Assembly (NCBI GenBank): GCA_001698425.1
Contig: MBRE01000055.1
Location: 1,005-65,004 of the forward strand
DNA from: Oscillatoriales cyanobacterium USR001
GTDB lineage: Bacteria > Cyanobacteriota > Cyanobacteriia > Cyanobacteriales > Microcoleaceae
DNA length: 64,000 bases
Reading direction: 5' to 3'
Shown: positions 19,185-29,316 of the stretch, piece by piece
Layout: every line of letters starts with the position of its first letter
Position numbering within the stretch: the first letter of the stretch is position 1
Translations under genes and position numbers: made by a program
The notes under the pieces: generated by a model
Told to the model about the DNA's origin: nothing
Databases searched by the model: none
The model's input: only the letters and a program-made list of their open reading frames with translations

Positions 19185-21479
19185 TTACCCTACCGAAATA
19201 ATTCGAGCTAGGAAGAATGCCCACGTAGTGACAATTCCACCCAAGAGGTAGTGAGCTACCCCGACCGCGCGACCCTGAATAATGCTCAGAGCACGAGGCT
19301 GAATTGCTGGAGCTACTTTAAGTTTATTATGAGCCCAAACAATTGATTCAATCAATTCTTGCCAGTAGCCGCGACCACTGAACAGGAACATCAAGCTGAA
19401 GGCAAAAATGAAGTGACCGGCCAAGAACAGCAAGCCGTAAGCTGACAATGCTGAACCGTAGGATTGAATCACCTGGGCAGCTTGAGCCCAGAGGAAATCA
19501 CGCAGCCAACCATTTATGGTAATCGCACTTTGGGCGAAGTTGCCGCCGGTGATATGAGAGATTGTACCGTCTGGATCGACAGTACCCCACACATCTGACT
19601 GCATCTTCCAACTAAAGTGGAAAATCACAATTGATAAACTGTTATACATCCAGAACAGGCCCAAGAAAACGTGATCCCAGCCTGATACTTGACAAGTGCC
19701 GCCACGACCAGGACCATCGCAAGGGAACCCAAAGCCTAAACTGGCTTTGTCGGGAACCAAGCGAGAGCTACGGGCAAACAGCACGCCCTTGAGGAGAATC
19801 AAAACAGTAACGTGGATGGTGAAAGCATGGATGTGGTGAACCATAAAGTCCGCCGTACCCAAGGCGATCGGCATCATGGCGATTTTACCGCCCACTGCTA
19901 CAACGCCACCGCCAAAAGCGTGGCTGACAATTCCCAAGGCATTCGGAGCAGTGTTACCGGGAGCCAAGGTGTGAATATTTTGTATCCACTGAGCGAATAC
20001 TGGCTGCAATTGAATGCCAGTATCGGAGAACATATCTTGAGGACGACCAAAAGCTCGCATCGTGTCGTTGTGAACGTACAGACCGAAGCTGTGGAAACCT
20101 AAGAAAATACAAACCCAGTTGAGGTGCGAAATGATCGCATCCCGATGGCGGAGTACGCGGTCCAACAAGTTGTTAACGTGCTGAGCCGGATCGTAATCTC
20201 GTACCATGAAGATCGCCGCGTGAGCCGCTGCTCCTACAATCAGGAATCCGCCAATCCACATATGGTGGGTGAATAGAGATAGCTGAGTTGGGTAATCAGT
20301 GGCAATGTACGGATACGGAGGCATCGAGTACATATGTTGGGCGACGAGGATGCTCAAAGAGCCCATCCAAGCCAAGTTCCACGACAGTTGGCAATGCCAA
20401 GACTGGGTGAAGATTTCGTACATCCCTTTGTGGCCTTCGCCGGTGAAGGGACCCTTGTGAGCTTCCAGAACTTCCTTAAAGCTGTGACCAATGCCCCAGT
20501 TCGTCCGGTAGAAGTGACCGGCGATGATGAATAGCACGGCTAAAGCTAAGTGGTGGTGGGCTGTATCAGTCAGCCACAGACCGCCAGTGGTTGGGTTTAG
20601 ACTACCTTTGAAGGTGAGGAAGTCGCTGTAAGCTGCCCAGTTTAGGGTGAAGAACGGAGTTAGACCCTGCGCGAAGCTGGGGTAAATGTCCGCCATCAAA
20701 CTGGGGTTTAAAATCCACTCGTGAGGCAGAGGAATATCGCCAACTGATGCGATGAGTTTGCCGCCTACTGTTAAGGGTTTGCCAGCATCGATCGCATCTA
20801 AACAAGCATTGATCGGCAGGGAAACGTGAATCTGCTGACCTGCATAACCCAAGCAGCCACAACCTAGCAAGCCTGCCAAGTGGTGATTCATCATCGATTC
20901 CACGTTCTGGAACCATTCCAGTTTCGGAGCGCGGACGTGATAATGGAACCAACCAGCAAACAGCATTAAGGCTGCCATTACTAGAGCACCGATAGCTGTG
21001 CAGTATAGCTGGTATGAGTTAGTAATACCGTTGGCACGCCACAATTGGAATAGACCAGAGGTGATCTGAATCCCATGAAAGCCACCACCGACATCGGCAT
21101 TTAAAATTTCTTGACCGAAAATTGGCCAAACCACTTGAGCGCTAGGCTTGATGCCTATGGGGTTCGTTAGCCAAGCTTCGTAGTTGGAAAACTTTGCGCC
21201 ATGAAAATACGCTCCGCTTAACCAAACGAAGATTACGGCTAAGTGACCGAAGTGAGCACTAAAAATTTTGCGTGAAACGTCTTCTAAGTCGCTGGTATGA
21301 CTGTCAAAGTCGTGAGCGCTAGCGTGCAGCTTCCAAATCCAGGTCGTAGTTTTGGGGCCTTTGGCTAAAGTACGGTCGAAATGTCCCGGCTTAGACCACT
21401 TCTCAAAGGAGGTGGGAACTGGATTTTCATCGACTGTAACTTTCACCTTTGCCTGTCGCTCTGGAGGACTAATTGTCAT
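19185..21479 (-). CDS. psaA: Photosystem I P700 apoprotein A1
   Basis: Partner of PsaB in the photosystem I core; binds P700, antenna chlorophylls and, with PsaB, the FX cluster through [52 protein letters not shown] is the conserved start, so the initiation codon is at 21479, not at 21620. At 764 aa it is slightly longer than most cyanobacterial PsaA; the lumenal loop around [23 protein letters not shown] appears long. It is first in the psaA-psaB operon. The upstream 400-base gap holds a 69-nt pure purine tract. Confidence 0.97.
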   Translation of the reverse strand: MTISPPERQAKVKVTVDENPVPTSFEKWSKPGHFDRTLAKGPKTTTWIWKLHASAHDFDSHTSDLEDVSRKIFSAHFGHLAVIFVWLSGAYFHGAKFSNYEAWLTNPIGIKPSAQVVWPIFGQEILNADVGGGFHGIQITSGLFQLWRANGITNSYQLYCTAIGALVMAALMLFAGWFHYHVRAPKLEWFQNVESMMNHHLAGLLGCGCLGYAGQQIHVSLPINACLDAIDAGKPLTVGGKLIASVGDIPLPHEWILNPSLMADIYPSFAQGLTPFFTLNWAAYSDFLTFKGSLNPTTGGLWLTDTAHHHLALAVLFIIAGHFYRTNWGIGHSFKEVLEAHKGPFTGEGHKGMYEIFTQSWHCQLSWNLAWMGSLSILVAQHMYSMPPYPYIATDYPTQLSLFTHHMWIGGFLIVGAAAHAAIFMVRDYDPAQHVNNLLDRVLRHRDAIISHLNWVCIFLGFHSFGLYVHNDTMRAFGRPQDMFSDTGIQLQPVFAQWIQNIHTLAPGNTAPNALGIVSHAFGGGVVAVGGKIAMMPIALGTADFMVHHIHAFTIHVTVLILLKGVLFARSSRLVPDKASLGFGFPCDGPGRGGTCQVSGWDHVFLGLFWMYNSLSIVIFHFSWKMQSDVWGTVDPDGTISHITGGNFAQSAITINGWLRDFLWAQAAQVIQSYGSALSAYGLLFLAGHFIFAFSLMFLFSGRGYWQELIESIVWAHNKLKVAPAIQPRALSIIQGRAVGVAHYLLGGIVTTWAFFLARIISVG

Positions 21480-21714
21480 GCAGACTCTCCTCTCTATAAA
21501 GCCAAGGAACGAGATATTGATACTCCTCTCTCTGAAGCGCGGCAGTTCAACCGCTTTGTTCGAGGGAGTTGATTTATGAATTATAGATTCCCACATCTTC
21601 TGCATTATTTTTGTTAACAATTATTAAAAAACGTACATTAGTGATTTACGAAACTTTGAGATTTCACATCTATCAAAAAAAGTCAAGTGTATTTTTCTTA
21701 ACTTTACAAAACTC

Positions 21715-21783
21715 AAGGAAGAGGGAAGAAGGAAGAGGGAAGAGGGAGGAGGGAAGAGGGAAGAAGGAAGAGGGAAGAAGGGG
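21715..21783 (+). repeat. 69-nt uninterrupted polypurine tract
   Basis: Built from GAAGAGG/GAAGAAG-type heptamers with no pyrimidine for 69 bases. It lies between divergent genes, about 235 bases upstream of the psaA start and about 100 bases upstream of the lipoprotein gene. Tracts like this vary in length between strains and can form triplex DNA. The rest of 21480-21879 holds the psaA promoter region but no gene. Confidence 0.85.
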
Positions 21784-21879
21784 TGGGATCGGTCTTCTAG
21801 TTTTAACTGTGCTTTGTCGTTACCGTTTTTCAGCTATAGTTTTCCTATATATATAGATAAGTTTTAGGAGAATGACTGC

Positions 21880-23181
21880 GTGTTTGGCATCAATTGGTGG
21901 TGGACGGCTGCGCGAAGACTGCTGGCATCTTTGACAGTGGTGATTTTAGTGTTGAGTCTGGCTGGTTGTGGCGATCGCATTTCGGAATTGCCCAACTCTA
22001 GTGGTGATAGTGCTTTGGCTACTGTCAAGGCTTCAAAAATTTCAGAGGTTTCTCCTCCAGAAGAGATTCAAGAATTACGTCAGGCTTTGGAAATTTATCA
22101 ACCTCAAGTAAAAATATTGAGTCCGCAGCCGGATGAAGTTCTAAATGATAATACTGTTACGGTGAAGTTTGATGTGCAAGATTTACCCATTTTCAAAGAT
22201 GCTAATTTTGGTTTGGGGCCGCATCTTCATGTTTTTTTGGATAACCAAGATTACAAGGCTATTTATGATGTGAATGAACCTTTTGTATTGTCAGATTTAG
22301 AGCCAGGAACTCATACTTTGAGGGCTTTTGCTTCGCGTCCTTGGTATGAAAGCTTTAAAAATGAAGGTGCATTTGCTCAAATTACTTTTCATGTTTTTAC
22401 TAAAACTGAAGAAAATAATCCCGATCCTGCTTTGCCTTTGTTAACTTATAGTCGTCCTCAAGGAAGCTATGGGGCTGAACCGATCATGTTAGATTTTTAT
22501 TTAACTAATGCTCCGCTGCATTTAGTAGCACAAGAAAATCCAGCGGATGAAATTGTTGATTGGAAAATTCGGGTGACGGTGAATGGTGAAAGTTTTGTGG
22601 TTGATGAGTGGCAATCTATTTATCTTAAAGGTTTTAATCCCGGCAAAAATTGGGTGCAGGTGGAATTAATTGACGATCGGGGAAACCCAATTAAAAATGC
22701 TTTCAATAATACGGTGAGGGTGATTACCTATCAACCTAATGGTGAAGATACTCTTTCTAAGTTGGTTCGTGGTGAGTTAACTGCTGCTGATGTTGGTACT
22801 ATTGTCGATCGAAATTATGTGGCTAAGAAGACCGAACCAATTATTGAGCCTGTGGAAGTGCCGGCTCCGGTAGCAACGCCTGAGCCTGTAGAAATGCCGA
22901 CTCCGATGGCAACGCCTGAGCCTGTGGAAGTGCCGGCTCCGGTGGTAAAGCCTGAGCCTGTAGAAATGCCGACTCCGATGGCAACGCCTGAGCCTGTGGA
23001 AGTGCCGGCTCCGGTAGCAACGCCTGAGCCTGTGGAAGTGCCAACAGCATCAGAGGTTGAGCAAGTGCCGGTAAAGGTGGAGTCGTCGCAGGTTGAATCA
23101 ATGCCGCCAGTGGTTAAGTCAGAGGAGGCTGTGGGGACTGTTATTGAGTCAAAAGTTGTGGATAATACGATCGCGCCTTGA
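21880..23181 (+). CDS. Lipoprotein with Pro-Val-Glu repeat tail, 433 aa
   Basis: The GTG at 21880 follows AGGAG at suitable distance. The N-terminus is a lipoprotein signal with lipobox LAGC near residues 27-30, so the protein is probably anchored to a membrane at its Cys. Two beta-rich Ig-like regions follow: SPQPDEVLNDNTVTVKFDV to ITFHVFTKT, and RPQGSYGAEPIMLDFYLTN to NTVRVITYQPNG. After the conserved LVRGELTAADVGTIVDRNYV comes a tail of 12-residue repeats (PEPVEVPAPVAT). The two-domain part is widespread in cyanobacteria but unnamed; a role at the cell surface is inferred. Confidence 0.8.
   Translation: MFGINWWWTAARRLLASLTVVILVLSLAGCGDRISELPNSSGDSALATVKASKISEVSPPEEIQELRQALEIYQPQVKILSPQPDEVLNDNTVTVKFDVQDLPIFKDANFGLGPHLHVFLDNQDYKAIYDVNEPFVLSDLEPGTHTLRAFASRPWYESFKNEGAFAQITFHVFTKTEENNPDPALPLLTYSRPQGSYGAEPIMLDFYLTNAPLHLVAQENPADEIVDWKIRVTVNGESFVVDEWQSIYLKGFNPGKNWVQVELIDDRGNPIKNAFNNTVRVITYQPNGEDTLSKLVRGELTAADVGTIVDRNYVAKKTEPIIEPVEVPAPVATPEPVEMPTPMATPEPVEVPAPVVKPEPVEMPTPMATPEPVEVPAPVATPEPVEVPTASEVEQVPVKVESSQVESMPPVVKSEEAVGTVIESKVVDNTIAP
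22846..23043 (+). repeat. 36-bp tandem repeats, about 5.5 copies
   Basis: Units begin GAGCCTGTGGAAGTGCCG or the variant GAGCCTGTAGAAATGCCG, encode 12 residues each and alternate two sequence types. There are no spacers, so it is coding repeat DNA, not CRISPR. Confidence 0.9.
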
Positions 23182-23280
23182 TAAGAGAAACGGGTTTGAA
23201 GTACAGAGAAATAATTTCTTTGTACTTCTACATATTTTGGACTGAATTGACTACTATGAAATTGATATAAATATTTTTCT

Positions 23281-23625
23281 ATGGCAAAGTTACCGGCGGA
23301 AACAATAGCGAGTATTTTGAATTTGCAGGCGCGGCTTTTGGCGGGAATTGATGTAGCGAAAGCGGCTGAATTTGCAATTTTTGAGCAATATGGGGAGACA
23401 GAGGGAACTGCTACGGTGTTGGAGCAATTGCAAAATGCTGCTGAAAGGTTAAGAAATCCTTACTCTCGCTTCTACACATTGCTGCTGCGGATTTCTGAAT
23501 CACAGCCAATGGCTTCTTCTGCTATGCTGAATTTATTAGCTCAAACTATTGAGCAAGCACAAGCGGCGCTGGCGGCTTCCGCAGCAAGTGTTCAAGAGGC
23601 AAAAATAGATTGGAACATAATATGA
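23281..23625 (+). CDS. Small hypothetical protein, 114 aa
   Basis: No known domain. The protein is Ala-rich and probably all helical (AKLPAETIASILNLQARLLAGIDVAKAAEFAIFEQYG). It has no signal peptide or membrane segment. Its stop codon overlaps the ATG of the next gene by four bases (ATGA), so the two form a coupled pair. Function unknown. Confidence 0.6.
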   Translation: MAKLPAETIASILNLQARLLAGIDVAKAAEFAIFEQYGETEGTATVLEQLQNAAERLRNPYSRFYTLLLRISESQPMASSAMLNLLAQTIEQAQAALAASAASVQEAKIDWNII

Positions 23626-23828
23626 ATAAACAAAAAAATCTCCCCGATCCAGAGAAAGTTAATAAAACTGTCGCCATGCTTCGGGAAAGTAACCAACGAC
23701 TTGACGCTCTTACTCTCAGTTTAGACGAACTGATTGCTATGGTGGAGGCTGATATTCGCAATAGTCCGATTAATGTTCATCGTCGAGAAAAGGCGAAACG
23801 GTTGGCGGAGTCTGTCAAGCAGGAATAA
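23622..23828 (+). CDS. Small hypothetical protein, 68 aa, coupled to the preceding gene
   Basis: The ATG at 23622 overlaps the upstream TGA (ATGA). The protein is highly charged and helical (MLRESNQRLDALTLSLDELIAMVEADIRN), ending in basic VHRREKAKRLAESVKQE. It could be the partner of the 114-aa protein, as in a small two-protein complex or antitoxin-like pair, but no family is recognised. Confidence 0.55.
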   Translation: MNKQKNLPDPEKVNKTVAMLRESNQRLDALTLSLDELIAMVEADIRNSPINVHRREKAKRLAESVKQE

Positions 23829-23927
23829 GGGTGCGATCGCATTCTCTTATTTCGATAAAACTTATTTCGATAAAAGTGCGATCGGCAATGTTTAAGATAA
23901 ATTGTAGACAGCACATATATCTAAATT

Positions 23928-24515
23928 ATGAATGCAGCAACTATAACTTTAACAACTCCTCTAGAGTTAAACATCGAATTGACAGATGAACAATTTTTTC
24001 AACTCTGTCAAAACAACCGAGATTTACAATTTGAACGTACAGCCACAGGAGAATTAATTATTATGCCGCCAACGGGAAGTGAGACTAGCAACCGCAATAT
24101 TGACCTATCTTATCAACTCCAAGGTTGGAGTCGCCAGAATAATTTAGGCAAAGCTTTTGACTCCTCTGGTGGCTTCAAACTTCCTAATGGTGCAGAACGT
24201 TCTCCCGATGCTTCTTGGGTTAGTATTGAACGGTGGAATGCTTTAACTTCAGAACAACAAAATAAATTTGCTCCTCTGTGTCCAGATTTTGTAGTCGAGT
24301 TGCGTTCTCCTAGTGATTCTTTGGAAAAATTGAGGAGTAAAATGAGGGAGTATATAGAGAATGGTGCTAGATTGGGATGGTTGATAGATCGGCAAAATCG
24401 GCGAGTAGAAATTTATCGGTCTAATCAAGAAGTTGAGATTATTTCATCGCCAACTCATCTCTCCGGTGAAGAGGTATTGCCAGGTTTTGTACTGGATTTA
24501 CAATACATTTTGTAG
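23928..24515 (+). CDS. Uma2-family (DUF820) endonuclease-like protein, 195 aa
   Basis: A restriction-endonuclease-fold protein of a family expanded in cyanobacteria. Typical motifs: LTDEQFFQLCQNNRDLQFERTATGELIIMPPTGSETSNRN, then SSGGFKLPNGAERSPDASWV (catalytic-type Asp), FAPLCPDFVVELRSPSD (the D...ExR/K strand) and GARLGWLIDRQNRRVEIYR. The sequence fits the PD-(D/E)XK arrangement; activity of the family is mostly untested. It is monocistronic. A second member is at 27299 on the other strand. Confidence 0.9.
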   Translation: MNAATITLTTPLELNIELTDEQFFQLCQNNRDLQFERTATGELIIMPPTGSETSNRNIDLSYQLQGWSRQNNLGKAFDSSGGFKLPNGAERSPDASWVSIERWNALTSEQQNKFAPLCPDFVVELRSPSDSLEKLRSKMREYIENGARLGWLIDRQNRRVEIYRSNQEVEIISSPTHLSGEEVLPGFVLDLQYIL

Positions 24516-24710
24516 TAAGTGCGATCGCACTTTACTTTTTACGAGTTTACGTCAATTTCGCTTTGAATTGGAGCGGTTGCTGGCGGATGACGACCTACAA
24601 CTTTGTCAGCAGCGCGGATATTTAGCACCCGTTCCCGATTTAAAAATAATGCAGTGATTGTAACTCTTCTTATTGGATAGATTCACTGAGTTTGCGGCGA
24701 GAAGACAATT

Positions 24711-24891
24711 CTACAACTCCTGCTGACTTTGGGTAAGAAAAAGATTGCGAATAGTGCGGTTGACAAAACTTAGGTAATCATCTATTTCTTCGTAGGAATC
24801 AAGTTCTTTCTTCTAACTCAATTCTAACTGCACCTTCTATTGGTAGAGATGATGGTAGGTTGTCAAGCTTGGGTAAGATATTAATGGTCAT
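24711..24891 (-). pseudogene. Degraded small cyanobacterial gene (antitoxin-like family)
   Basis: From the ATG at 24891 the frame reads MTINILPKLDNLPSSLPIEG, then VRIELEERT and a stop. In another frame the 3' part reads ELDSYEEIDDYLSFVNRTIRN and LFLTQSQQEL, then a stop at 24711. The two halves match the start and end of a small protein type common in filamentous cyanobacteria that often resembles TA antitoxins. The middle has been deleted and the frame shifted. The family name is from memory; the split is seen directly. Confidence 0.55.
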
Positions 24892-24970
24892 AGGAAATAT
24901 GAGAAAATACTTTCTGCAATTACACCTGATATTTTGCACCGTTGTTAATCAATGCCTCAATCGTTGGGTG

Positions 24971-25030
24971 GGGGCAGGTTTTTTAGTCTGTTAGCAGTTA
25001 GAAAAAGTTGCGGGCGAACCTGCCCCTACA
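24971..25030. repeat. GGGGCGGGTT-family hairpin, copy 2
   Basis: GGGGCAGGTT at 24971 pairs with AACCTGCCCC at 25018. The loop and the TAC after the right arm match copies near 1251 and 32136. It ends about 70 bases before the NACHT gene. Confidence 0.7.
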
Positions 25031-25098
25031 GATTATTGAAAATTGTGCAACAGTTGAGTTATAATTGATAAACTCCTAAGCATTCCCCCAATACTCCC

Positions 25099-27249
25099 AT
25101 GACAGGATTTGAACCAGTTGGCATAGCTTGTAGCGGTATCGCCGTCCCCATTTTTCAGTTAATCTTGGGTGGTGGTGGCAAGTTTCTTGGCTTAATTGGC
25201 AAAACGCTAGATGAGAAAACTAAACAGAAAATTTACACTGCATCGGGGGAATATGGCAAACGTTACTGGAAGCGTCACGGCATTCTTAAAGCATTGGGAA
25301 TGCGGGAGGCAGTGCCCCTAGAATCGGTTTATACTACTGTGCAGTTTTTGGACGATCGAGAAATCCGTAGTTTTGAATCAATCCAAAATTTAGAGGAAGC
25401 TTATCGCAAAGCTAATAAGCGAAGTTTTCAGCGTCAAGATTGCCAGAAAGCAGAAGGGGTAAAAATTGCCAATGATAAGCAATATTTGATGGTTTTAGGT
25501 CAGCCTGGGGCGGGGAAATCTACATTTTTGCGGAAAATGGGGCTAGAAGCACTGAAGGGCAAACGAGGCGGATTTAAACATGGTTGCATCCCTGTTTTTA
25601 TTGAACTTAAAAGCTTTATTTCTAGTCAGATAGATATTGAGAAAATTATTGTTGAAGAGTTTAGGATTTGTGGCTTTCCTTCCCCCGATCAATTCATCGC
25701 TAAGGCATTAGAACAGGGGAAATTATTAATTTTGCTGGATGGATTGGATGAAGTGCCGACAGTCAACACAAATGAGGTGATTAGTCAAATTCAAAATTTT
25801 GTAGATCGCTATGACAAAAATCGCTTTATTGTCTCTTGCCGTATAGCCGCTTATCGACACAATTTTAAACGCTTTACCGATGTAAAACTTGCAGATTTTG
25901 ATGATACTCAAATTGAGCAGTTTATTAAGAACTGGTTTCACTCTGAGGCCGATCAACAAGCGGGAACGGCTCAAAAATGTTGGGAGTTATTGCAAAAGCC
26001 AGAATATGCAGCACCTAAAGAGTTAGCTCACACGCCTTTATTATTAACTTTCCTGTGCCTCAATTATAACAGTTCGCAAAATTTTCCTAATAATCGCAGC
26101 GTTCTCTATAAGAAAGCTCTGCGGATCTTGTTGGAAGAATGGGCAGCGGAAAAGCGGATTCTGCGAGATGAAATTTATCAAGGATTGAGTCCGGAGTTAG
26201 AGGAGATTCTGCTATCGGATATTGCTTATAGTGGTTTTGAGGTTGATAAGCTGTTTTTCTCCCAGCGAGAAGTGGTTGAGCAAATTAAAACTTTTTTAGC
26301 AAATAATTTGAATGTACCGAAGCATTTAAACGGTGAGGCGGTGCTGAATGCGATCGCAGTTCAACAGGGGATTGTGGTAGAACGAGCCGAGGATGTTTAT
26401 TCTTTTTCGCATTTGACACTTCAGGAATATCTTACGGCTCAATATATTGCTGATAATAATTTAATTGAGCAGTTAGTTACTAATCATCTTTGCGATCGAC
26501 GCTGGCGAGAGGTGTTTTTGTTGGTGGCGGGGTTGGTGCGTTCAAGAAATGGGGCTGATGACTTGCTGTTGTTAATGGAAAAAGAGGCTCAAAAATATAT
26601 TATTAATATGCCGAAGTTGCAAGGGCTATTGCAATGGGCAGATGAAGCAACTAAGGGTTCGGAAGGTGATTTTAAACCTGTGGGTAAACGCGCTGCGGCG
26701 ATCGCCATCGCCTACGCCATCGCCATCGCCAACGCCAACGCCAACGCCTACGCCATCGCCAACGCCTACGCCTACGCCATCGCCAACGCCTACGCCATCG
26801 CCAACGCCTACGCCATCGCCAACGCCTACGCCATCGCCTACGCCATCGCCAACGCCAACGCCATCGCCTACGCCATCGCCAACGCCATCGCCAACGCCAT
26901 CGCCTACGCCATCGCGTTTGCCGAAGAATTTAAAAAAATCAAAATCTTCAAGGACGTGAACTGGAATGAACTAATTGCTCAACTGGAGACACTCAAGGCT
27001 CAAGTACCCGATGATGACCAACCTGAACAAGAATACTTAGCATTTGCCGATCGCCTTTTAGATACCTGGTGTAATGCACTCCATCTCGCTCCAGAAATAG
27101 TCAAATTATCTAAGGAAGAAGCAGAAGCGCTGGGAGATTATTTATATGCCAATTTTCTCATCATCCAATGCAAAGAAGCCGCCGTGAGAATATCAGCAAC
27201 AACCTGGGAAGAAATAGAATCGCGGATGTTGCTAGTTCCAGAGAATTAA
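25099..27249 (+). CDS. NACHT-domain NTPase with Ala-rich repeat insert, 716 aa
   Basis: A STAND-type signalling NTPase. The helical N-terminal part ([30 protein letters not shown]) is followed by the NACHT domain: Walker [10 protein letters not shown] (residues 134-142), Walker [13 protein letters not shown] (~209-220), sensor [12 protein letters not shown], and the helical [15 protein letters not shown] region. Residues ~533-605 are a low-complexity AIANAYAIA array encoded by a 6/9-bp microsatellite. A helical C-terminal domain follows ([20 protein letters not shown]). Bacterial NACHT proteins include antiphage defence sensors, and many cyanobacterial ones have such repeats; a defence role is inference. 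It stands alone, so any effector must lie in the N-terminal domain. Confidence 0.9.
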   Translation: MTGFEPVGIACSGIAVPIFQLILGGGGKFLGLIGKTLDEKTKQKIYTASGEYGKRYWKRHGILKALGMREAVPLESVYTTVQFLDDREIRSFESIQNLEEAYRKANKRSFQRQDCQKAEGVKIANDKQYLMVLGQPGAGKSTFLRKMGLEALKGKRGGFKHGCIPVFIELKSFISSQIDIEKIIVEEFRICGFPSPDQFIAKALEQGKLLILLDGLDEVPTVNTNEVISQIQNFVDRYDKNRFIVSCRIAAYRHNFKRFTDVKLADFDDTQIEQFIKNWFHSEADQQAGTAQKCWELLQKPEYAAPKELAHTPLLLTFLCLNYNSSQNFPNNRSVLYKKALRILLEEWAAEKRILRDEIYQGLSPELEEILLSDIAYSGFEVDKLFFSQREVVEQIKTFLANNLNVPKHLNGEAVLNAIAVQQGIVVERAEDVYSFSHLTLQEYLTAQYIADNNLIEQLVTNHLCDRRWREVFLLVAGLVRSRNGADDLLLLMEKEAQKYIINMPKLQGLLQWADEATKGSEGDFKPVGKRAAAIAIAYAIAIANANANAYAIANAYAYAIANAYAIANAYAIANAYAIAYAIANANAIAYAIANAIANAIAYAIAFAEEFKKIKIFKDVNWNELIAQLETLKAQVPDDDQPEQEYLAFADRLLDTWCNALHLAPEIVKLSKEEAEALGDYLYANFLIIQCKEAAVRISATTWEEIESRMLLVPEN
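26697..26915 (+). repeat. GCC-ATC/AAC/TAC-GCC coding microsatellite
   Basis: About 220 bases composed almost only of GCCATC, GCCAAC and GCCTAC hexamers, in the NACHT frame encoding Ala-Ile/Asn/Tyr. It starts with a GCGATCGCC (HIP1-like) site. Another frame reads Ser-Pro-Thr-Pro. There are no spacers, so it is not CRISPR. Confidence 0.95.
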
Positions 27250-27298
27250 AAGAGAATTGAATCATAAAATTAATGCCCTTCAAAAGCGATTGTAGTAT

Positions 27299-27880
27299 CT
27301 ACTTCAACAACTGCATAAAAGCATTCACCGCATCATATTGATCCGCCATCCGCGAATAAAACTCGATCGATCTTAAATCTAACTCCGGCAAAAGTTCGCT
27401 CTTACTAACTAATTTATATCCTGTTGAACCTAAACAATAAACTGAAATTACCCCATCTTCCCAAAACCAAACTTCTTGTACTCCCACCCGTCGATAAATT
27501 TCCAGCGTATCAATTCCACCAGTCGTTACTATTACCTCAATTGCCAAATCTGGAACTGACTTTCGTGTACCCAAACAATAAGACTCATCTGGTTCTTTCC
27601 GCGCCCCCAATTCCTTCATCCCAATTGTTGTACTACCGCGTGCATAAAAACGAATATTTTTCATCCGCATATAAATCTCTAAAAGCTGACATAAAGTTTT
27701 TTTCGGTTCTTCGTGAACATCAGATAAAGGGGCGATAATTTCTAAAGTTCCATCTAAATAAGTTAAAAGTGCGCCTGTTTTTGCCAAATCTGTATCCAAT
27801 TTTTCCAGAGTCTCCCATGTCACATTTGACAGTAAGGCTCCACTTTTATCTAACTGTGTTTGAGAAGTTGCGATAACCAT
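27299..27880 (-). CDS. Uma2-family (DUF820) endonuclease-like protein, 193 aa
   Basis: Second Uma2 member in the window. Motifs: WETLEKLDTDLAKTGALLTYLDGTLEIIAPLSDVHEE, then KELGARKEPDESYCLGTRKSVPDLAIEVIVTTGG (Asp and the ExI-type strand), then LEIYRRVGVQEVWFWEDGVISVYCL. The LDGTLEI motif and the PDLAIEV strand are typical. Convergent with the NACHT gene, with 49 bases between their stops. Function in cells untested. Confidence 0.9.
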   Translation of the reverse strand: MVIATSQTQLDKSGALLSNVTWETLEKLDTDLAKTGALLTYLDGTLEIIAPLSDVHEEPKKTLCQLLEIYMRMKNIRFYARGSTTIGMKELGARKEPDESYCLGTRKSVPDLAIEVIVTTGGIDTLEIYRRVGVQEVWFWEDGVISVYCLGSTGYKLVSKSELLPELDLRSIEFYSRMADQYDAVNAFMQLLK

Positions 27881-28163
27881 TTGATTGACCTTTGATAATC
27901 ACTTTTTGATTATATATAATTTTTGAGGCGATCGCGCCTAGCGGATAATTTCTTGTTCGTAATCTGTTATACTCAAGAGTTAATGGTTTTTGCGGACTTT
28001 TGCTAGAGTCCAGGGGTTTCGACTCCTGACGGCGTAAACTGTCAGTGAAAATAGTGGAAAATGTGAATAATCAGGCACTATTCTACAGGGGGAAAATGCT
28101 TTGGAAAAATTAGCTACAAGAGAAAAGTCAATCGCTTCTGGAAGTAAAGATATAAAAATCATT

Positions 28164-29282
28164 ATGGAAAACCCACAAATTTTGTACGATCGCGGTAATG
28201 CTTTGGTAAAATTAGGGCGTTTTCAAGAGGCGATTGCCTCTTGGACTCAAGCTGTGGAAATCCAACCGGACTTTCAAGAAGCATGGTATAATCGCGGTGT
28301 CGCTCAAAGAAAACTCGGCCGCCATGAAGAGGCGATCGCAGACTATGATAAAAGTCTGGAAATTAAACCAGAAAATCCCGAAGCTTGGTACAATCGTGGC
28401 AATGCTTTGAGAAGTTTGGCGCGATTTACTGAAGCGATCGCCGATTACGATAAAGCCTTACAATTAAAACCAGACTATTACGAAGCCTGGTCAAATCGGG
28501 GCAATACATTAGTAAATTTGGAACGCCACGAAACAGCAATTGCCGATTACGATCGAGCCTTAGCAATTAAACCAGATTATTATGAAGCTTGGTACAATCG
28601 CGGCATGGCATTGAAAAGTTTAGAACGATTTGCCGAAGCGATCGCCTCCTACGAGAAAAGCCTAGAAATTAAACCAAATCTACATCAATCATGGTATAAT
28701 CGCGGCATCGTTTTAGCGAGTATGGGAAAATTTGCCGAAGCGATCGCCTCCTACGACAAAACCTTAGAAATTAAACCAAATCTCTCAGAAGTTTGGAATA
28801 AAAAAGGCGTAGCTTTAATGCAGTTAAAAGAAACAGAAGCCGCGATCGCGTCCTGGGAGCAAGCCCTGGAACTTAATCCAGAATATCACGAAGCCTGGTA
28901 CAATCTTGGTTTAGCCCTAGCCAGCTTAGAAAAATTTGCCGAAGCGATCGTTTCTTGGGATAGAAACCTAGAACTCCAACCAGAAAACCACGAAGCTTGG
29001 TACAATCGAGGGATGGCTTTAACCAAATTGGAATACATAGAAGACGCGATCGCCTCCTACGAAAAAGTTATAGAAATTAAACCCGACAATGCAGCAGCAA
29101 TCTATCAGAAAGCCGCCTTGCACTGTCAAGAAAATAACCTCGATCTCACCCTCAAAAATCTCCAGCAAGCGATCGCCATCAATCCCAAAAAATACCGCAA
29201 ACTGTGCCAAACTGACTTAAGGTTTCAGAAAATACAGAAAGATTTACGGTTCATCGCTTTAATTGAAAGTAAAAATAATTGA
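28164..29282 (+). CDS. TPR-repeat protein, 372 aa
   Basis: About ten tandem 34-residue tetratricopeptide repeats with the signature AWYNRGxALxxLxRxEEAIASYDKALEIKPD, then a C-terminal cap (YQKAALHCQENNLDLTLKNLQQAIAINPKKYRKLC). TPR proteins are binding scaffolds. There is no signal peptide or catalytic domain, so it is probably a cytoplasmic adaptor. I chose the ATG at 28164 (MENPQILYDRG), where the repeat region begins; a TTG at 28101 would add 21 residues. The GCGATCGC site recurs in the repeat DNA. The 220-base upstream gap has no gene. Confidence 0.85.
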   Translation: MENPQILYDRGNALVKLGRFQEAIASWTQAVEIQPDFQEAWYNRGVAQRKLGRHEEAIADYDKSLEIKPENPEAWYNRGNALRSLARFTEAIADYDKALQLKPDYYEAWSNRGNTLVNLERHETAIADYDRALAIKPDYYEAWYNRGMALKSLERFAEAIASYEKSLEIKPNLHQSWYNRGIVLASMGKFAEAIASYDKTLEIKPNLSEVWNKKGVALMQLKETEAAIASWEQALELNPEYHEAWYNLGLALASLEKFAEAIVSWDRNLELQPENHEAWYNRGMALTKLEYIEDAIASYEKVIEIKPDNAAAIYQKAALHCQENNLDLTLKNLQQAIAINPKKYRKLCQTDLRFQKIQKDLRFIALIESKNN

Positions 29283-29316
29283 AATAAAAAAATGTCAAAA
29301 ATATAAATAGGCATTA

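Larger units (their letters stand above)
24516..25098. other. Gene-poor gap with gene remnants and a hairpin
   Basis: It holds a degraded minus-strand gene (24711-24891), a GGGGCAGGTT hairpin (24971-25030) and a short plus-strand stretch (24540-24657, reading RQFRFELERLLADDDLQLCQQRGYLAPVP) that may be a coding remnant of unknown origin. No intact gene was seen. Confidence 0.45.

Noticed and set aside
22846-23043. 36-bp direct repeats resembling CRISPR repeats
   Set aside because: The units follow each other without spacers and code for a Pro-Val-Glu tail of a lipoprotein.
24433-24657. 74-aa frame overlapping the end of a Uma2 gene
   Set aside because: The 5' half is the shadow of Uma2. The 3' half (RQFRFELERLLADDDL) may be a gene remnant but was not assigned.
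26697-26915. Dense short repeats that could be taken for a CRISPR array
   Set aside because: Hexamer microsatellite without spacers, in frame with the NACHT gene.
26642-26959. Ser-Pro-Thr-Pro-rich 105-aa reading frame
   Set aside because: It is the +2 frame of the NACHT gene's microsatellite; no start signal or independent support.
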